Below, in pieces: positions 41,669 to 48,042 of a stretch of DNA of 49,449 nt. The position numbers were made by a program, and so were the translations under genes. Source of the DNA: a virus. The notes below the pieces were generated by a model. That model was not told the DNA's origin. It saw only the letters and a list, made by a program, of their open reading frames with translations, and ran no database searches. The stretch is from positions 1 through 49,449 of the IMG/VR virus record IMGVR_UViG_3300043331_000530; one strand, written 5' to 3'. Each line of letters opens with the position of its first letter. Positions within the stretch are counted from its first letter, which is position 1.

Positions 41669-41714
41669 TTGTAGCTCCTTATAGGAGAGTAGGGTTGGGT
41701 CATGGATCCTCAGA

Positions 41715-42092
41715 CTAGATTGGGGTTGAGCCATCTGCTAGTGCTAGCCTTTCGACAGAGGCCCGGCTAATGACGAGGTGCTTATACTCCCCGTCACGAT
41801 GGGACCAGAGTAGGACATTGCAGTGGCCGAAGCGACAGAGCCACATAGAGAGGGCGAGGGCATTTAGAATAGGGGAGCCACTCATAGAGAGGTAGTCCTC
41901 TTTGGCGGCTACCTTAAGCCTGTTGCCAACCATGACCATGAGACGGTCAGGGTTGAAGGGATTGACGGAGCCAGTAGAGATAGCCATGACTCGGCCGAAC
42001 CTCTCAGCATCCTTGTAGTCATGGCCGCCTTCATTTACCAACCATACCACTGGTACTCGCTTCACTGGCCACTCTTCGGCAGGAGTTGTCAT
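41715..42092 (-). CDS. Conserved phage hypothetical protein
   Basis: 125 residues. VWLVNEGGHDYKDAERFGR, GSVNPFNPDRL, SGSPILNALALSMWL and CNVLLWSHRDGEY follow a pattern repeatedly seen in phage proteins of unknown function (nucleotide- or Rossmann-like fold). Overlaps the next gene upstream by 4 bases. Confidence 0.65.
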   Translation of the reverse strand: MTTPAEEWPVKRVPVVWLVNEGGHDYKDAERFGRVMAISTGSVNPFNPDRLMVMVGNRLKVAAKEDYLSMSGSPILNALALSMWLCRFGHCNVLLWSHRDGEYKHLVISRASVERLALADGSTPI

Positions 42093-42310
42093 AGAGCCTC
42101 ATACTTGGAGCCAAGCCGCCTGATAGCCCTGGCTACTATCTCATCCGTTGGTTCCCTATCCCCGATCTCCTCTCGAAGGGAGGCAAGGGCGTCATTCAGG
42201 AAACCGGGAAGGGAACCCCTCCAAGGGAAGTGTTTATCAAACCACTCGGCAAGGTCCGCGTTCAGTCGGACACTGCGAAGGACTGAGGTACCGTTGCCCT
42301 CGTCACTCAT
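42089..42310 (-). CDS. Ribbon-helix-helix-like protein
   Basis: 73 residues. The segment VLRSVRLNADLAEWFDKHFP then GSLPGFLNDALASLREEIG is a strand followed by two helices, as in RHH repressors. This makes it a candidate regulator, possibly of the dispersed palindromes, though this is only proximity reasoning. Overlaps the upstream gene. Confidence 0.55.
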   Translation of the reverse strand: MSDEGNGTSVLRSVRLNADLAEWFDKHFPWRGSLPGFLNDALASLREEIGDREPTDEIVARAIRRLGSKYEAL

Positions 42311-42738
42311 GGGGTGGTGGTATCTCCCTCTTGGAGGGTGCGCACTAGGTTGGTCTCACCTGTCGTAAGCCACCATGGCTTGTGCGTGTCGGAGAACTTC
42401 TCCTTACTCTTGGCTCGGTCACAGAGAATGGGGATTGCGCCGTAACCCCATCGCTCTAGCTCCGCCTCGAACTGCTTACCAGGCTGGCGCATTTCCAGTA
42501 TGATGATAACCTTCCCCTGAGTGGTCTGACCAGTCAAGCCACAGACCCGCTCTATCTCCGCTGATCTGCCTAGCTCGGAGAGGAGCCACTCAACCACGGC
42601 GTAGGTGCCCCGTTGGGACTCCAGCTGAAGGCGGCTCATGTCGTGGGGATCCTGAATAGGGATGCGGAGCGTCTCAATGCCCTGATCCAGGGAGGAGACA
42701 GTCTCCTGTCTGATCGAATGGTAGTGCAAGTGTTGCAC
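42307..42738 (-). CDS. Hypothetical protein starting within a palindrome
   Basis: 143 residues if begun at the GTG inside palindrome copy 7; ATG at 42639 is the next option, and the codons before it look coding. The C-terminal part (TTQGKVIIILEMRQPGKQFE, then HKPWWLTTGETNL) is alpha/beta. First gene after the 42788-42816 promoter. Family unknown. Confidence 0.55.
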   Translation of the reverse strand: MQHLHYHSIRQETVSSLDQGIETLRIPIQDPHDMSRLQLESQRGTYAVVEWLLSELGRSAEIERVCGLTGQTTQGKVIIILEMRQPGKQFEAELERWGYGAIPILCDRAKSKEKFSDTHKPWWLTTGETNLVRTLQEGDTTTP

Positions 42739-42741
42739 TGG
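42722..42741. repeat. Dispersed palindrome, copy 7
   Basis: Core TGCAAGTGTTGCA, arms AGTGCAA/TTGCACT. It lies about 45 bases downstream of the leftward promoter (42788-42816), an operator-like position that also covers the likely start codon. Confidence 0.9.
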
Positions 42742-42787
42742 TTTTTCTCTCGAGGTTTGCAGTTAGCACTCTAGCCTATGTGATACA

Positions 42788-42816
42788 AAGATAGTCACGG
42801 ACTCTCATTCTGTCAA
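42788..42816 (-). promoter_or_regulatory. Sigma-70 promoter for the replication operon
   Basis: On minus: TTGACA (42816-42811), 17-bp spacer, TATCTT (42793-42788). TTTGTATCACA overlaps the -10 and reads into the start region, as at 47888-47898. The -35 overlaps the stop codon of the gene upstream. Confidence 0.8.
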
Positions 42817-43046
42817 GGGCTAGGCTCTTGTATCATAGGGCCGACGTATGAGCCTTTCATCATACGCTGGAGGAGAAGTTCCTTCAGATCATCCGCCTCG
42901 TTGCGAGCTGCCTTAGCTGTGATGCGGCTACTCTGGAATTCGTACCGCTCGTAGAAACTGGCAGTCTCCTCAGCCCTACGCCATTCATCAAGTAGGGTGA
43001 GGAGGTCACGACGTTCCTTAAGCCTACCGTGTAGGGTCATTTCCAT
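42813..43046 (-). CDS. Hypothetical helical protein
   Basis: 77 residues from an ATG at 43046 (a longer start at 43079 is possible). Mainly helical: HGRLKERRDLLTLLDEWRRA and ITAKAARNEADDLKELLLQR. Overlaps the zinc-motif gene upstream and ends in the -35 box of the replication promoter. Function unknown. Confidence 0.55.
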   Translation of the reverse strand: MEMTLHGRLKERRDLLTLLDEWRRAEETASFYERYEFQSSRITAKAARNEADDLKELLLQRMMKGSYVGPMIQEPSP

Positions 43047-43242
43047 ATAAGAGGTCGGAGAGATAGGACAGGTTGTCATAGGCCATTTTGGGAAGGGCTA
43101 TGATCCTAACGCCTTCGCCACTCCCCTCCCACCGACCACCACAGACGCAGGAGTGTGGTCCCTCATGTCCGTTAGGTAGTTGACAGAGGCAGCTGTGAAG
43201 TGCCCCGTCGCAGGGGTTCTCCCCATCTTGGATCGGATTCAC
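43024..43242 (-). CDS. Zinc-knuckle-like small phage protein
   Basis: 72 residues from a GTG overlapping the previous stop. The motif CLCQLPNGHEGPHSCVCGG (two Cys pairs and two His) is like the short CxLxxGHxGxHxC proteins found in many phages. Metal binding likely, role unknown. Confidence 0.65.
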   Translation of the reverse strand: MNPIQDGENPCDGALHSCLCQLPNGHEGPHSCVCGGRWEGSGEGVRIIALPKMAYDNLSYLSDLLYGNDPTR

Positions 43243-43685
43243 TCGCCCTCCTGGGCTGGCGTCGGTGGATGCGCGGCAGTTCGATCCACTGCGTATGCCG
43301 CCCGTAGCATCTCGCGGGTCCGTTCCACTCCCGGCGAGTATCCGGGTCCGTAGCGAGTGAAGTTCTCGCCCGCCTGTATCGCCGCCTCGCTCGGTCCTCC
43401 CGGGAGCGCCACGGAACGGAGAGCGGCCCCGCATTCGGTCAAGATCGCCAGCCCTACGTACTCGTCCGTCGCTTCGGGTGGCGGTGCCCAATCGCCCATG
43501 AGGTGCGCGAATCGGCCCACTGCATCCCGCGCTTCGCGCCCGATCTTCCGACAGAGCGCAAAATCAATCGGTGCTGCTGCGCCCCCTGCGGGAGCCGGAC
43601 CGTATACCGCATCGCGCACCATCTCCTCGGTAGGCGGCGGGCCCGGCGGCCACCGTGTCGGCCCGGAGGCGGAAGCGTCAGCCAC
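43239..43685 (-). CDS. GC-rich hypothetical protein
   Basis: 148 residues from a GTG with GGAG upstream. Pro/Gly/Ala-rich start, then IDFALCRKIGREARDAVGRF. High GC and CGN/GCG codons contrast with the rest of the genome, as for its three neighbours upstream. Overlaps them by short junctions. Unknown function. Confidence 0.6.
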   Translation of the reverse strand: MADASASGPTRWPPGPPPTEEMVRDAVYGPAPAGGAAAPIDFALCRKIGREARDAVGRFAHLMGDWAPPPEATDEYVGLAILTECGAALRSVALPGGPSEAAIQAGENFTRYGPGYSPGVERTREMLRAAYAVDRTAAHPPTPAQEGE

Positions 43686-44073
43686 GGCAAGGCTCCAAAT
43701 CTTGAATCTCTGCACCGTAGCCGTGGCGCACTCGCACCGTGCCCTTATCCCAGTCCAGCCACATGGTCGTTTTCCAGGGATAGGCGATGCCAGACACTCC
43801 CGCAGACTCCTCGATCTGTTGTAGCTCCCAGCCGGGGCCATAGTCCACGTCGAGAATCGTCCAGATTCCTACCTTGCCCTGAAGCCAAGCGACCATCGCA
43901 GCGCGGAACTTGTTCAGCTTGTCGGTGCTCGGGGGCGCGGGTGCAGCCAACATAGCCAAGGTCATTGCGATCCCGCCCTCGCGGCTCTTGTCCCCATTGT
44001 CGTACTTCTGCCTCCCGCCCAGCGTCTTGTACCACCAGTCGGCAGCGACCTCAATCATCGGCTCGCTATTCAC
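43678..44073 (-). CDS. GC-rich hypothetical protein
   Basis: 131 residues from a GTG overlapping the upstream stop (GTGA). Segments EPMIEVAADWWYKTLGGRQK and IWTILDVDYGPGWELQQIEE. No Cys motif. Part of the compositionally distinct four-gene block. Function unknown. Confidence 0.6.
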   Translation of the reverse strand: MNSEPMIEVAADWWYKTLGGRQKYDNGDKSREGGIAMTLAMLAAPAPPSTDKLNKFRAAMVAWLQGKVGIWTILDVDYGPGWELQQIEESAGVSGIAYPWKTTMWLDWDKGTVRVRHGYGAEIQDLEPCRG

Positions 44074-44444
44074 CTCGTCCTCCCTTTCTCCCGTTCCTCG
44101 GGGGAGCGCGCGTCGAGATACGCCTCAGCCTGTTCCAGTGTGAGTATGGCTATTTCGCCCTCCTGAACAAGCCACATTCCCTCAGTTCGACCTCTATGCT
44201 TGTACCACGACAACACGATGAAGGCACCGTCCCACGGCAGCAGGGCCGCGTACTGGTCCTCGCTCCACACGGCCCGCGAATCGTCCTCATCTTGCCGAAC
44301 AAGATCGCGGAGGGCGTTCGCTGTTAGGCAATTCCAGTTGTTGCTGGAGAACACACCGTCTCGGAAAGCACAGCCGGGATCGGAAGCGAAATAGTCTGGC
44401 CTCTTGCCACCATACCCCACAGCGCACCTGGAACACACGCTCAC
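44070..44444 (-). CDS. Conserved phage protein with Cys pair
   Basis: 124 residues from a GTG overlapping the preceding stop. CSRC..GYGGKRPDYFASDP and FSSNNWNCLTANALRDL, then IVLSWYKHRGRTEGMWL, are patterns I associate with a widespread uncharacterised phage family. CSRC may bind metal. Its neighbour 44441-44764 belongs to another widespread family often found nearby. Confidence 0.65.
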   Translation of the reverse strand: MSVCSRCAVGYGGKRPDYFASDPGCAFRDGVFSSNNWNCLTANALRDLVRQDEDDSRAVWSEDQYAALLPWDGAFIVLSWYKHRGRTEGMWLVQEGEIAILTLEQAEAYLDARSPEEREKGRTR

Positions 44445-44764
44445 GTCTCGCCCCCTTGCTGGCTCGGCCCTTCCGGGGAGGGCGAGCGCACTAGGTCGCA
44501 CGCACGTTCATGGCCGGCTAGCGCCTCAGCCTCAGTGGTATAACGCTCTTGGTACTCATCGTGCGCGCCGCCGAAGATCATCGTCTCAAAAATCAGCGGC
44601 GGGCCAGCGCCCCAATTGTGATTAATGCCAAGCCACACGGTAGAGATATGGACGTTACCGATCTCCGTTGCCGCCACTCGCTGATAGGTCTTGTCCTCGA
44701 ACAGCCGGGCCCATTCCATGAGGTCGTCTAGGGGGTTGCCCTGTCTGTCGTAGTAGTCAGCCAT
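44441..44764 (-). CDS. Conserved phage protein, YYDRQG family
   Basis: 107 residues from an ATG with AAGGAG upstream. YYDRQGNPLDDLMEW, VAATEIGNVHISTVWLGINH, PLIFETMIFGG and RYTTEAEALAGHERA match a very widespread phage family of unknown function. The 19-bp inverted repeat (44788-44888) sits directly upstream, ending 23 bases before this start. Confidence 0.7.
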   Translation of the reverse strand: MADYYDRQGNPLDDLMEWARLFEDKTYQRVAATEIGNVHISTVWLGINHNWGAGPPLIFETMIFGGAHDEYQERYTTEAEALAGHERACDLVRSPSPEGPSQQGGET

Positions 44765-44787
44765 TGTGATTCTCCTTACATGGGGGA

Positions 44788-44888
44788 GAGGGCTACTAGG
44801 GACAGGTGGCCTCGCTTCCATCCCCGTCATGGTAGGGACCCCGGTGCCTAAAGGAGAAGGCAGAGCGGGACCTGCCCTAGTAGCCCTC
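44788..44888 (-). ncRNA. Candidate structured RNA leader
   Basis: On the minus strand, GAGGGCTACTAGGGCAGGT (44888-44870) pairs with the mirror arm at 44807-44788: a 19-bp stem with a single bulged base. The 62-nt interior can form a CGCU/AGCG helix and two hairpins (GCCU..AGGC and UCCC..GGGA), a multibranch shape. It lies between two genes, just before AAGGAG of the 44441-44764 gene. No T-run follows, so it is not a simple terminator. Confidence 0.5.
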
Positions 44889-44891
44889 AAG

Positions 44892-45032
44892 TTATAGGCC
44901 CAACCTATCCAGTATGCCCATCACGACGAGTGCAAGGAGGCATAGGAGGACCATGATGGTAAGGCAACCAGTAGGGTCCAGTCCAAGATCGGAGTCTCGA
45001 TCAAAGGAGGACCAGCTGAATGGTTCCTTCAT
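44892..45032 (-). CDS. Small single-pass membrane protein
   Basis: 46 residues; ATG overlaps the acidic gene's stop (ATGA). After a polar start, CLTIMVLLCLLALVVMGIL (about 23-41) is a membrane segment with a short C-tail. It ends just before the inverted repeat of the candidate RNA. Role unknown. Confidence 0.6.
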   Translation of the reverse strand: MKEPFSWSSFDRDSDLGLDPTGCLTIMVLLCLLALVVMGILDRLGL

Positions 45033-45265
45033 TCGTACTCCTCCTCTTCCTCATCGAGGTCCTCAAACTCATCCTCATCCTCGAAGTCCTCGTCCTCGTC
45101 GTAGGCTTCCTCCTCGTCCTCATCCTCCCCGAATACGGGGTCCTCATCCCCCTCTGGCTTCCTATCATCCCGGCGCTCATTTGAACGGCGCTCTGGTCCA
45201 GGCGTCTGATCCTGTAGGAAGGCAGGCTCCAGGGGGTAGGGCTGGAAGTTGATGCCTCCGATCAT
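45029..45265 (-). CDS. Highly acidic small protein (possible DNA mimic)
   Basis: 78 residues from an ATG overlapping the preceding stop. The N-terminal 40 residues are mixed, and the C-terminal 35 are almost all Asp/Glu with a few aromatic residues. Such charge resembles DNA-mimic anti-restriction proteins or acidic tails that bind basic proteins. No fold can be assigned. Lies in the early cluster, where anti-defence genes are common. Confidence 0.65.
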   Translation of the reverse strand: MIGGINFQPYPLEPAFLQDQTPGPERRSNERRDDRKPEGDEDPVFGEDEDEEEAYDEDEDFEDEDEFEDLDEEEEEYE

Positions 45266-45429
45266 CGTGGTGCCTCCTCGAGCCATGCTTTTGGAAGGTT
45301 GAAAAGTCCAGGGATACTCATGTCATGGCAGGTGTGGCACAGCACTGGCACGCCGTGAGTCCCATCGAAGGGAATGCCACAGCGGGCACAGGCTGCGCCG
45401 GTTGCCTTGGGATCTAATTGGTCACTCAT
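45262..45429 (-). CDS. Zinc-ribbon-like small protein
   Basis: 55 residues. CARCG (near 14-18) and CHTCH (near 31-35) make a four-ligand zinc site, followed by GLFNLPKAWL. Starts inside the preceding gene (8-base overlap) and ends in an ATGA junction. Function unknown. Confidence 0.65.
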   Translation of the reverse strand: MSDQLDPKATGAACARCGIPFDGTHGVPVLCHTCHDMSIPGLFNLPKAWLEEAPR

Positions 45430-45724
45430 CAGTTTTTCCGAAGTCGTAGGCGTCTAACTCATCCGCGAATGGGTCGTAGTCCAAATCCTCATCTGGCTCT
45501 CCCCGAGCCATGGTTTCCTGATCCATCCGTTCTATGGTGGCGTAGAAGAGGTCATCCGTCTCTAGCAGGGTGCCGCACTTGGGGCACCTCTCGCTGTGCT
45601 GGTACTCTGAGTCCCCATCTGGTGGCTCATAGTAGGAGCCAGGAGTGTACCACCACTTGACGCTCACCTCTATATACTCACCACAGATATGGGGCACTTG
45701 GAGAGTGAAACTCCCCTGGCTCAT
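45422..45724 (-). CDS. Zinc-ribbon-like acidic protein
   Basis: 100 residues. HICGEYIEVSVKWWY, then ERCPKCGTLLETDD, suggest a split zinc site (one Cys early, CPKC later). The C-terminal 35 residues are acidic. Overlaps both neighbours by a few bases. Unknown role. Confidence 0.65.
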   Translation of the reverse strand: MSQGSFTLQVPHICGEYIEVSVKWWYTPGSYYEPPDGDSEYQHSERCPKCGTLLETDDLFYATIERMDQETMARGEPDEDLDYDPFADELDAYDFGKTDE

Positions 45725-45960
45725 AAGCCATTCCTCCTCTCCTTATTCCTGCGTCGGTCATGTGGACCTCGCCTGCGATCAGGACCTCTGGCGGGGGACA
45801 CGAAGGCTGGGTGGCCACAGATGAAGCGAGGCTTGTTGCACTCGGGGCAAATACCACAGTATGCGTGGCTGATACCAGCGAGTGGGCAGTTCGCTCGCTC
45901 CGTCTCGTCGCCAACTGGGACACGTCCGGTCATTGCTTGAAAGTCCGGAGCGGTAATCAT
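45721..45960 (-). CDS. Cys/His-rich small protein
   Basis: 79 residues. CGICPECNKPRFICGHP gives a compact zinc-binding motif (four Cys plus His), and the C-terminus is Arg-rich (DRRRGPHDRRRNKERR), suited to nucleic-acid contact. ATG and stop both overlap neighbours by 4 bases. Confidence 0.65.
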   Translation of the reverse strand: MITAPDFQAMTGRVPVGDETERANCPLAGISHAYCGICPECNKPRFICGHPAFVSPARGPDRRRGPHDRRRNKERRNGL

Positions 45961-46127
45961 CCCAGCCCCGGCGTGATGGTCACGGTCAGGAAGTCCGGCC
46001 GAGTGGGGAGGCTGCGCTTCCTGAGGCAGAGAGCGCCGACCTTGGGGTCATCCTCCCCTGACTGCTCCTGAAAGCGCCAGGTTCCCTTCGTTTCCCGCTC
46101 AAATTGGAAGGTCAGAGTGAGGCTCAT
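45957..46127 (-). CDS. Small beta-rich protein
   Basis: 56 residues with ATGA overlap on each side. TLTFQFERETKGTWRFQEQS and PTRPDFLTVTITPG are strand-like, with a single Cys. The pattern is like small SSB-inhibitor or cold-shock-like phage peptides but not diagnostic. Confidence 0.55.
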   Translation of the reverse strand: MSLTLTFQFERETKGTWRFQEQSGEDDPKVGALCLRKRSLPTRPDFLTVTITPGLG

Positions 46128-46450
46128 TTCTCTACCTCCTCGTTGTTGGTTATGGAACGACAGTGTTGTCGCCAGAGATACTGACCAAGGTATTCCAGTG
46201 CGGCACTAGCCTCGGGCATTGTCAGCTTTCCCTCCTCCATCTCGGAGACAATGGCGCGCAAACGGATAATGAAGGTCTCCTTGGCCAGAGGTTGGGCGTT
46301 GGGGGGGTGACTGCCGTTGAGCCACGCGGTGCGCTCGGCTGCCGCCTCTCTCGTGGAGTGGTCCGAGTCAGGGTGCCACAACCCGTTAGGGTCGTTAAAG
46401 CCTACGGTCCAGAGGTTCTTCTCCGATTGGACGTAGACGTAGCCGCTCAT
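46124..46450 (-). CDS. Hypothetical early protein
   Basis: 108 residues; overlaps both neighbours by 4 bases. The N-terminal GYVYVQSEKNLWTVGF then PDSDHSTREAAAERTAWLNG is a short beta-beta-alpha unit often met in phage proteins. The C-terminal half is helical (IRLRAIVSEMEEGKL). Function unknown. Confidence 0.65.
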   Translation of the reverse strand: MSGYVYVQSEKNLWTVGFNDPNGLWHPDSDHSTREAAAERTAWLNGSHPPNAQPLAKETFIIRLRAIVSEMEEGKLTMPEASAALEYLGQYLWRQHCRSITNNEEVEK

Positions 46451-46602
46451 ATCTCCACCCTCACCTTCTCATTCTCATCCTCGAGGGGGATGACGAGGAT
46501 GAGGACCGTCTCGGCGCTGTCCTCCTGCTCTTGGCGCCAGACCTCGAGGACGTGTACACTCTCTCCGTTCACGTGATGGGTGTTGCGCTGTAGGGTTAGC
46601 AT
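46447..46602 (-). CDS. Small acidic protein
   Basis: 51 residues; ATG overlaps the preceding stop (TGATG). Strand pattern THHVNGESVHVLEVW and ETVLILVIPL, acidic end. Coupled with both neighbours. Unknown. Confidence 0.55.
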   Translation of the reverse strand: MLTLQRNTHHVNGESVHVLEVWRQEQEDSAETVLILVIPLEDENEKVRVEI

Positions 46603-46763
46603 CAGTTCCCCTGAGTTAGGTGATAGGACAACTCCCGCTCCTGCTGCTCGTTCCAGGGCAGGTTCTTATTGCCCTTGCGAGCGAGTAGGAACTCAAGTGC
46701 GCGGGACTTCCGACGCTGCTTGGACTTCCACCCTCGGGTGGCCGTGCGCCTGCGGGTGCTCAT
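46602..46763 (-). CDS. Small basic protein
   Basis: 53 residues, very Arg/Lys-rich at the start (STRRRTATRGWKSKQRRKSR), then LEFLLARKGN and an acidic end. ATG overlaps the previous stop. RNA or DNA binding is likely from charge alone. Confidence 0.55.
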   Translation of the reverse strand: MSTRRRTATRGWKSKQRRKSRALEFLLARKGNKNLPWNEQQERELSYHLTQGN

Positions 46764-47014
46764 GTGAAATCCAGGGAAACAACAACGCCCTTGTGTAGCT
46801 CGGCGGAGTTGTCCTCCACCTTGCCTATGGTGTACTCCCAGTCCTCCGCGAAGATGGTAATGAGAGGCTTGTGCCGCTCCAATAGGAGGGCAAGGAGATG
46901 AAGCTCCTCCGCAAGTTGGGCGTCAGGCAGTGCAACGTCTGCATTGGTGGGAAGGATCACGGGGACCTCAATGTTCCTCCCATCCCGCGCGTGAATGGTG
47001 ATGCTTGTCATCAT
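46760..47014 (-). CDS. Hypothetical protein with internal palindrome
   Basis: 84 residues. TSITIHARDGRNIEVPVIL, AEELHLLALLLERH and ITIFAEDWEYTIG. The DNA for NADVALP is palindrome copy 8, in the same reading phase as the other coding copies. Overlaps neighbours. Unknown function. Confidence 0.6.
   Translation of the reverse strand: MMTSITIHARDGRNIEVPVILPTNADVALPDAQLAEELHLLALLLERHKPLITIFAEDWEYTIGKVEDNSAELHKGVVVSLDFT
46928..46947. repeat. Dispersed palindrome, copy 8 (degenerate)
   Basis: Core TGCAACGTCTGCA: the right arm has one change (CTGCA). Coding for NADVALP in the 46760-47014 gene. Confidence 0.65.
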
Positions 47015-47493
47015 GGGTGGACTCCGTTTCTCCGGGAAATGCCATGCTCAACGCACCAGAAGTTGCGTTGGTGCATTGACTTGGCGGTTAGGTGAGCCAG
47101 CTGACGGGCTCGTTCAAGGGCTGCCCACTCAGTGGGGAACTCTCCGAGGTCCCCTTTGAAATGATCCCCCTCTATGCAGAAGGTCACGTCGTACTTGGAG
47201 GTAACGAAGTCATCCTCAAGGGGGAGAGGCTTCCTTGGTGGGAGAGGTGCCTTCTCAGGGGGCAACTTGAAGATGGCTTCAAGCTGAAGGGCTTTCAGTT
47301 TCTTCGACCATCCACCGGACCAGACGGAGGCGGCGCGAGAGAAGGCGCATTCGGCGCAGAGGAAGACCATCTCATCTCGCGTGGCTTTCTTCCCGTCAAC
47401 GGTGGTTGCGAAGGTGGCTGTGAACGCTCCGAATGCTGGGATGGGACAGAGCGCACAGCGTGGCCGTTTTTCAGTGTAAGCGGTGAGAGCCAT
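47011..47493 (-). CDS. Zinc-ribbon-containing hypothetical protein
   Basis: 160 residues. N-terminal CALCPIPAFGAFTATF and later FLCAEC form a likely zinc ribbon (about residues 13-49). The C-terminal half is alpha/beta with DDFVTSKYDVTFCIEGDHFK. Overlaps both neighbours. Function unknown. Confidence 0.65.
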   Translation of the reverse strand: MALTAYTEKRPRCALCPIPAFGAFTATFATTVDGKKATRDEMVFLCAECAFSRAASVWSGGWSKKLKALQLEAIFKLPPEKAPLPPRKPLPLEDDFVTSKYDVTFCIEGDHFKGDLGEFPTEWAALERARQLAHLTAKSMHQRNFWCVEHGISRRNGVHP

Positions 47494-47702
47494 CAGAAAG
47501 GTCCCCCCTTCTCCTGTGCCTCACGCAGCAGGCGGCGAAGCAGGGACCTACTGATGGGAGGAAGAGGGTGCTTGGGGCGCCGCTTCCTCTGTTTGAACAC
47601 CCGTCCACAGGCCATGCACTTGCGGCGGAAGTAGAAGGGGTTGTCACCGTATGGGACCAGCCGCTGCCCGCAGTGTGAGCCTATCATCAGTTGTTCCCTC
47701 AC
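47493..47702 (-). CDS. Small zinc-ribbon-like basic protein
   Basis: 69 residues from a GTG overlapping the preceding stop; ATG at 47687 has a better-spaced AGGGA and would give 64. HCGQRL and KCMACGRVF supply Cys pairs, and the tail is Arg/Lys/Pro-rich. Probably a nucleic-acid-binding peptide. Confidence 0.6.
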   Translation of the reverse strand: MREQLMIGSHCGQRLVPYGDNPFYFRRKCMACGRVFKQRKRRPKHPLPPISRSLLRRLLREAQEKGGPF

Positions 47703-47833
47703 TTCCCGCCGGGGCGCTTGAGAGTGGCATTCGCTACGTTGGCGTACTTCGCCGCCTCTCGGATGAAGCGGCTTTCGTCAGAGCAGGCGTAGACAGTCTT
47801 ACCGTCTACACGGATCTCGTAGTACTGGGACAT
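47699..47833 (-). CDS. Small hypothetical early protein
   Basis: 44 residues from an ATG after AGGAGAT; a longer frame reaching 47938 crosses the promoter and is not credible. Sequence YYEIRVDGKTVYACSDESRF, then a Lys-rich end. First gene after the 47897-47925 promoter, heading the long early run. Confidence 0.65.
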   Translation of the reverse strand: MSQYYEIRVDGKTVYACSDESRFIREAAKYANVANATLKRPGGK

Positions 47834-47896
47834 TGTGGGATCTCCTATGCGAGGTGGAGAGTGTCGCGCAACTAGCGCGTAGTCCATTGTGATACA

Positions 47897-47925
47897 AATA
47901 TAACGAAGCCGCGTCAAAAAGTCAA
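47897..47925 (-). promoter_or_regulatory. Sigma-70 early promoter
   Basis: On minus: TTGACT (47925-47920), 17-bp spacer, TATATT (47902-47897), followed by TTTGTATCACA that is shared with the 42788 promoter. Drives the genes from 47833 down. Confidence 0.82.
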
Positions 47926-47956
47926 GGGGTCGCCTCACAGATTCGTAAGGCGACCC
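47912..47956 (-). terminator. Rho-independent terminator of the 48043-48429 gene
   Basis: On minus, GGGTCGCCT (47956-47948) and AGGCGACCC (47935-47927) form a 9-bp perfect stem, followed by CTTGACTTTTTG. The T-rich part is the -35 region of the next promoter, so the terminator and promoter overlap. Confidence 0.7.
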
Positions 47957-48042
47957 GCTTGAGGGAGGGGCTACTCACGGCCGGCGCTCGACACAGCCTC
48001 GCTAAGGGTCCGACTACCCCAGCACCGTGAGCAGCGTTGCGG

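Noticed and set aside
42813-43079. Full-length 88-residue reading of the 42813 gene from 43079
   Set aside because: It would overlap the zinc-motif gene by 56 bases and has no ribosome site; the shorter start is more natural, but this is not settled.
44788-44888. Inverted repeat as an insertion-sequence end
   Set aside because: No transposase and no target duplication is visible; only one copy exists in the window.
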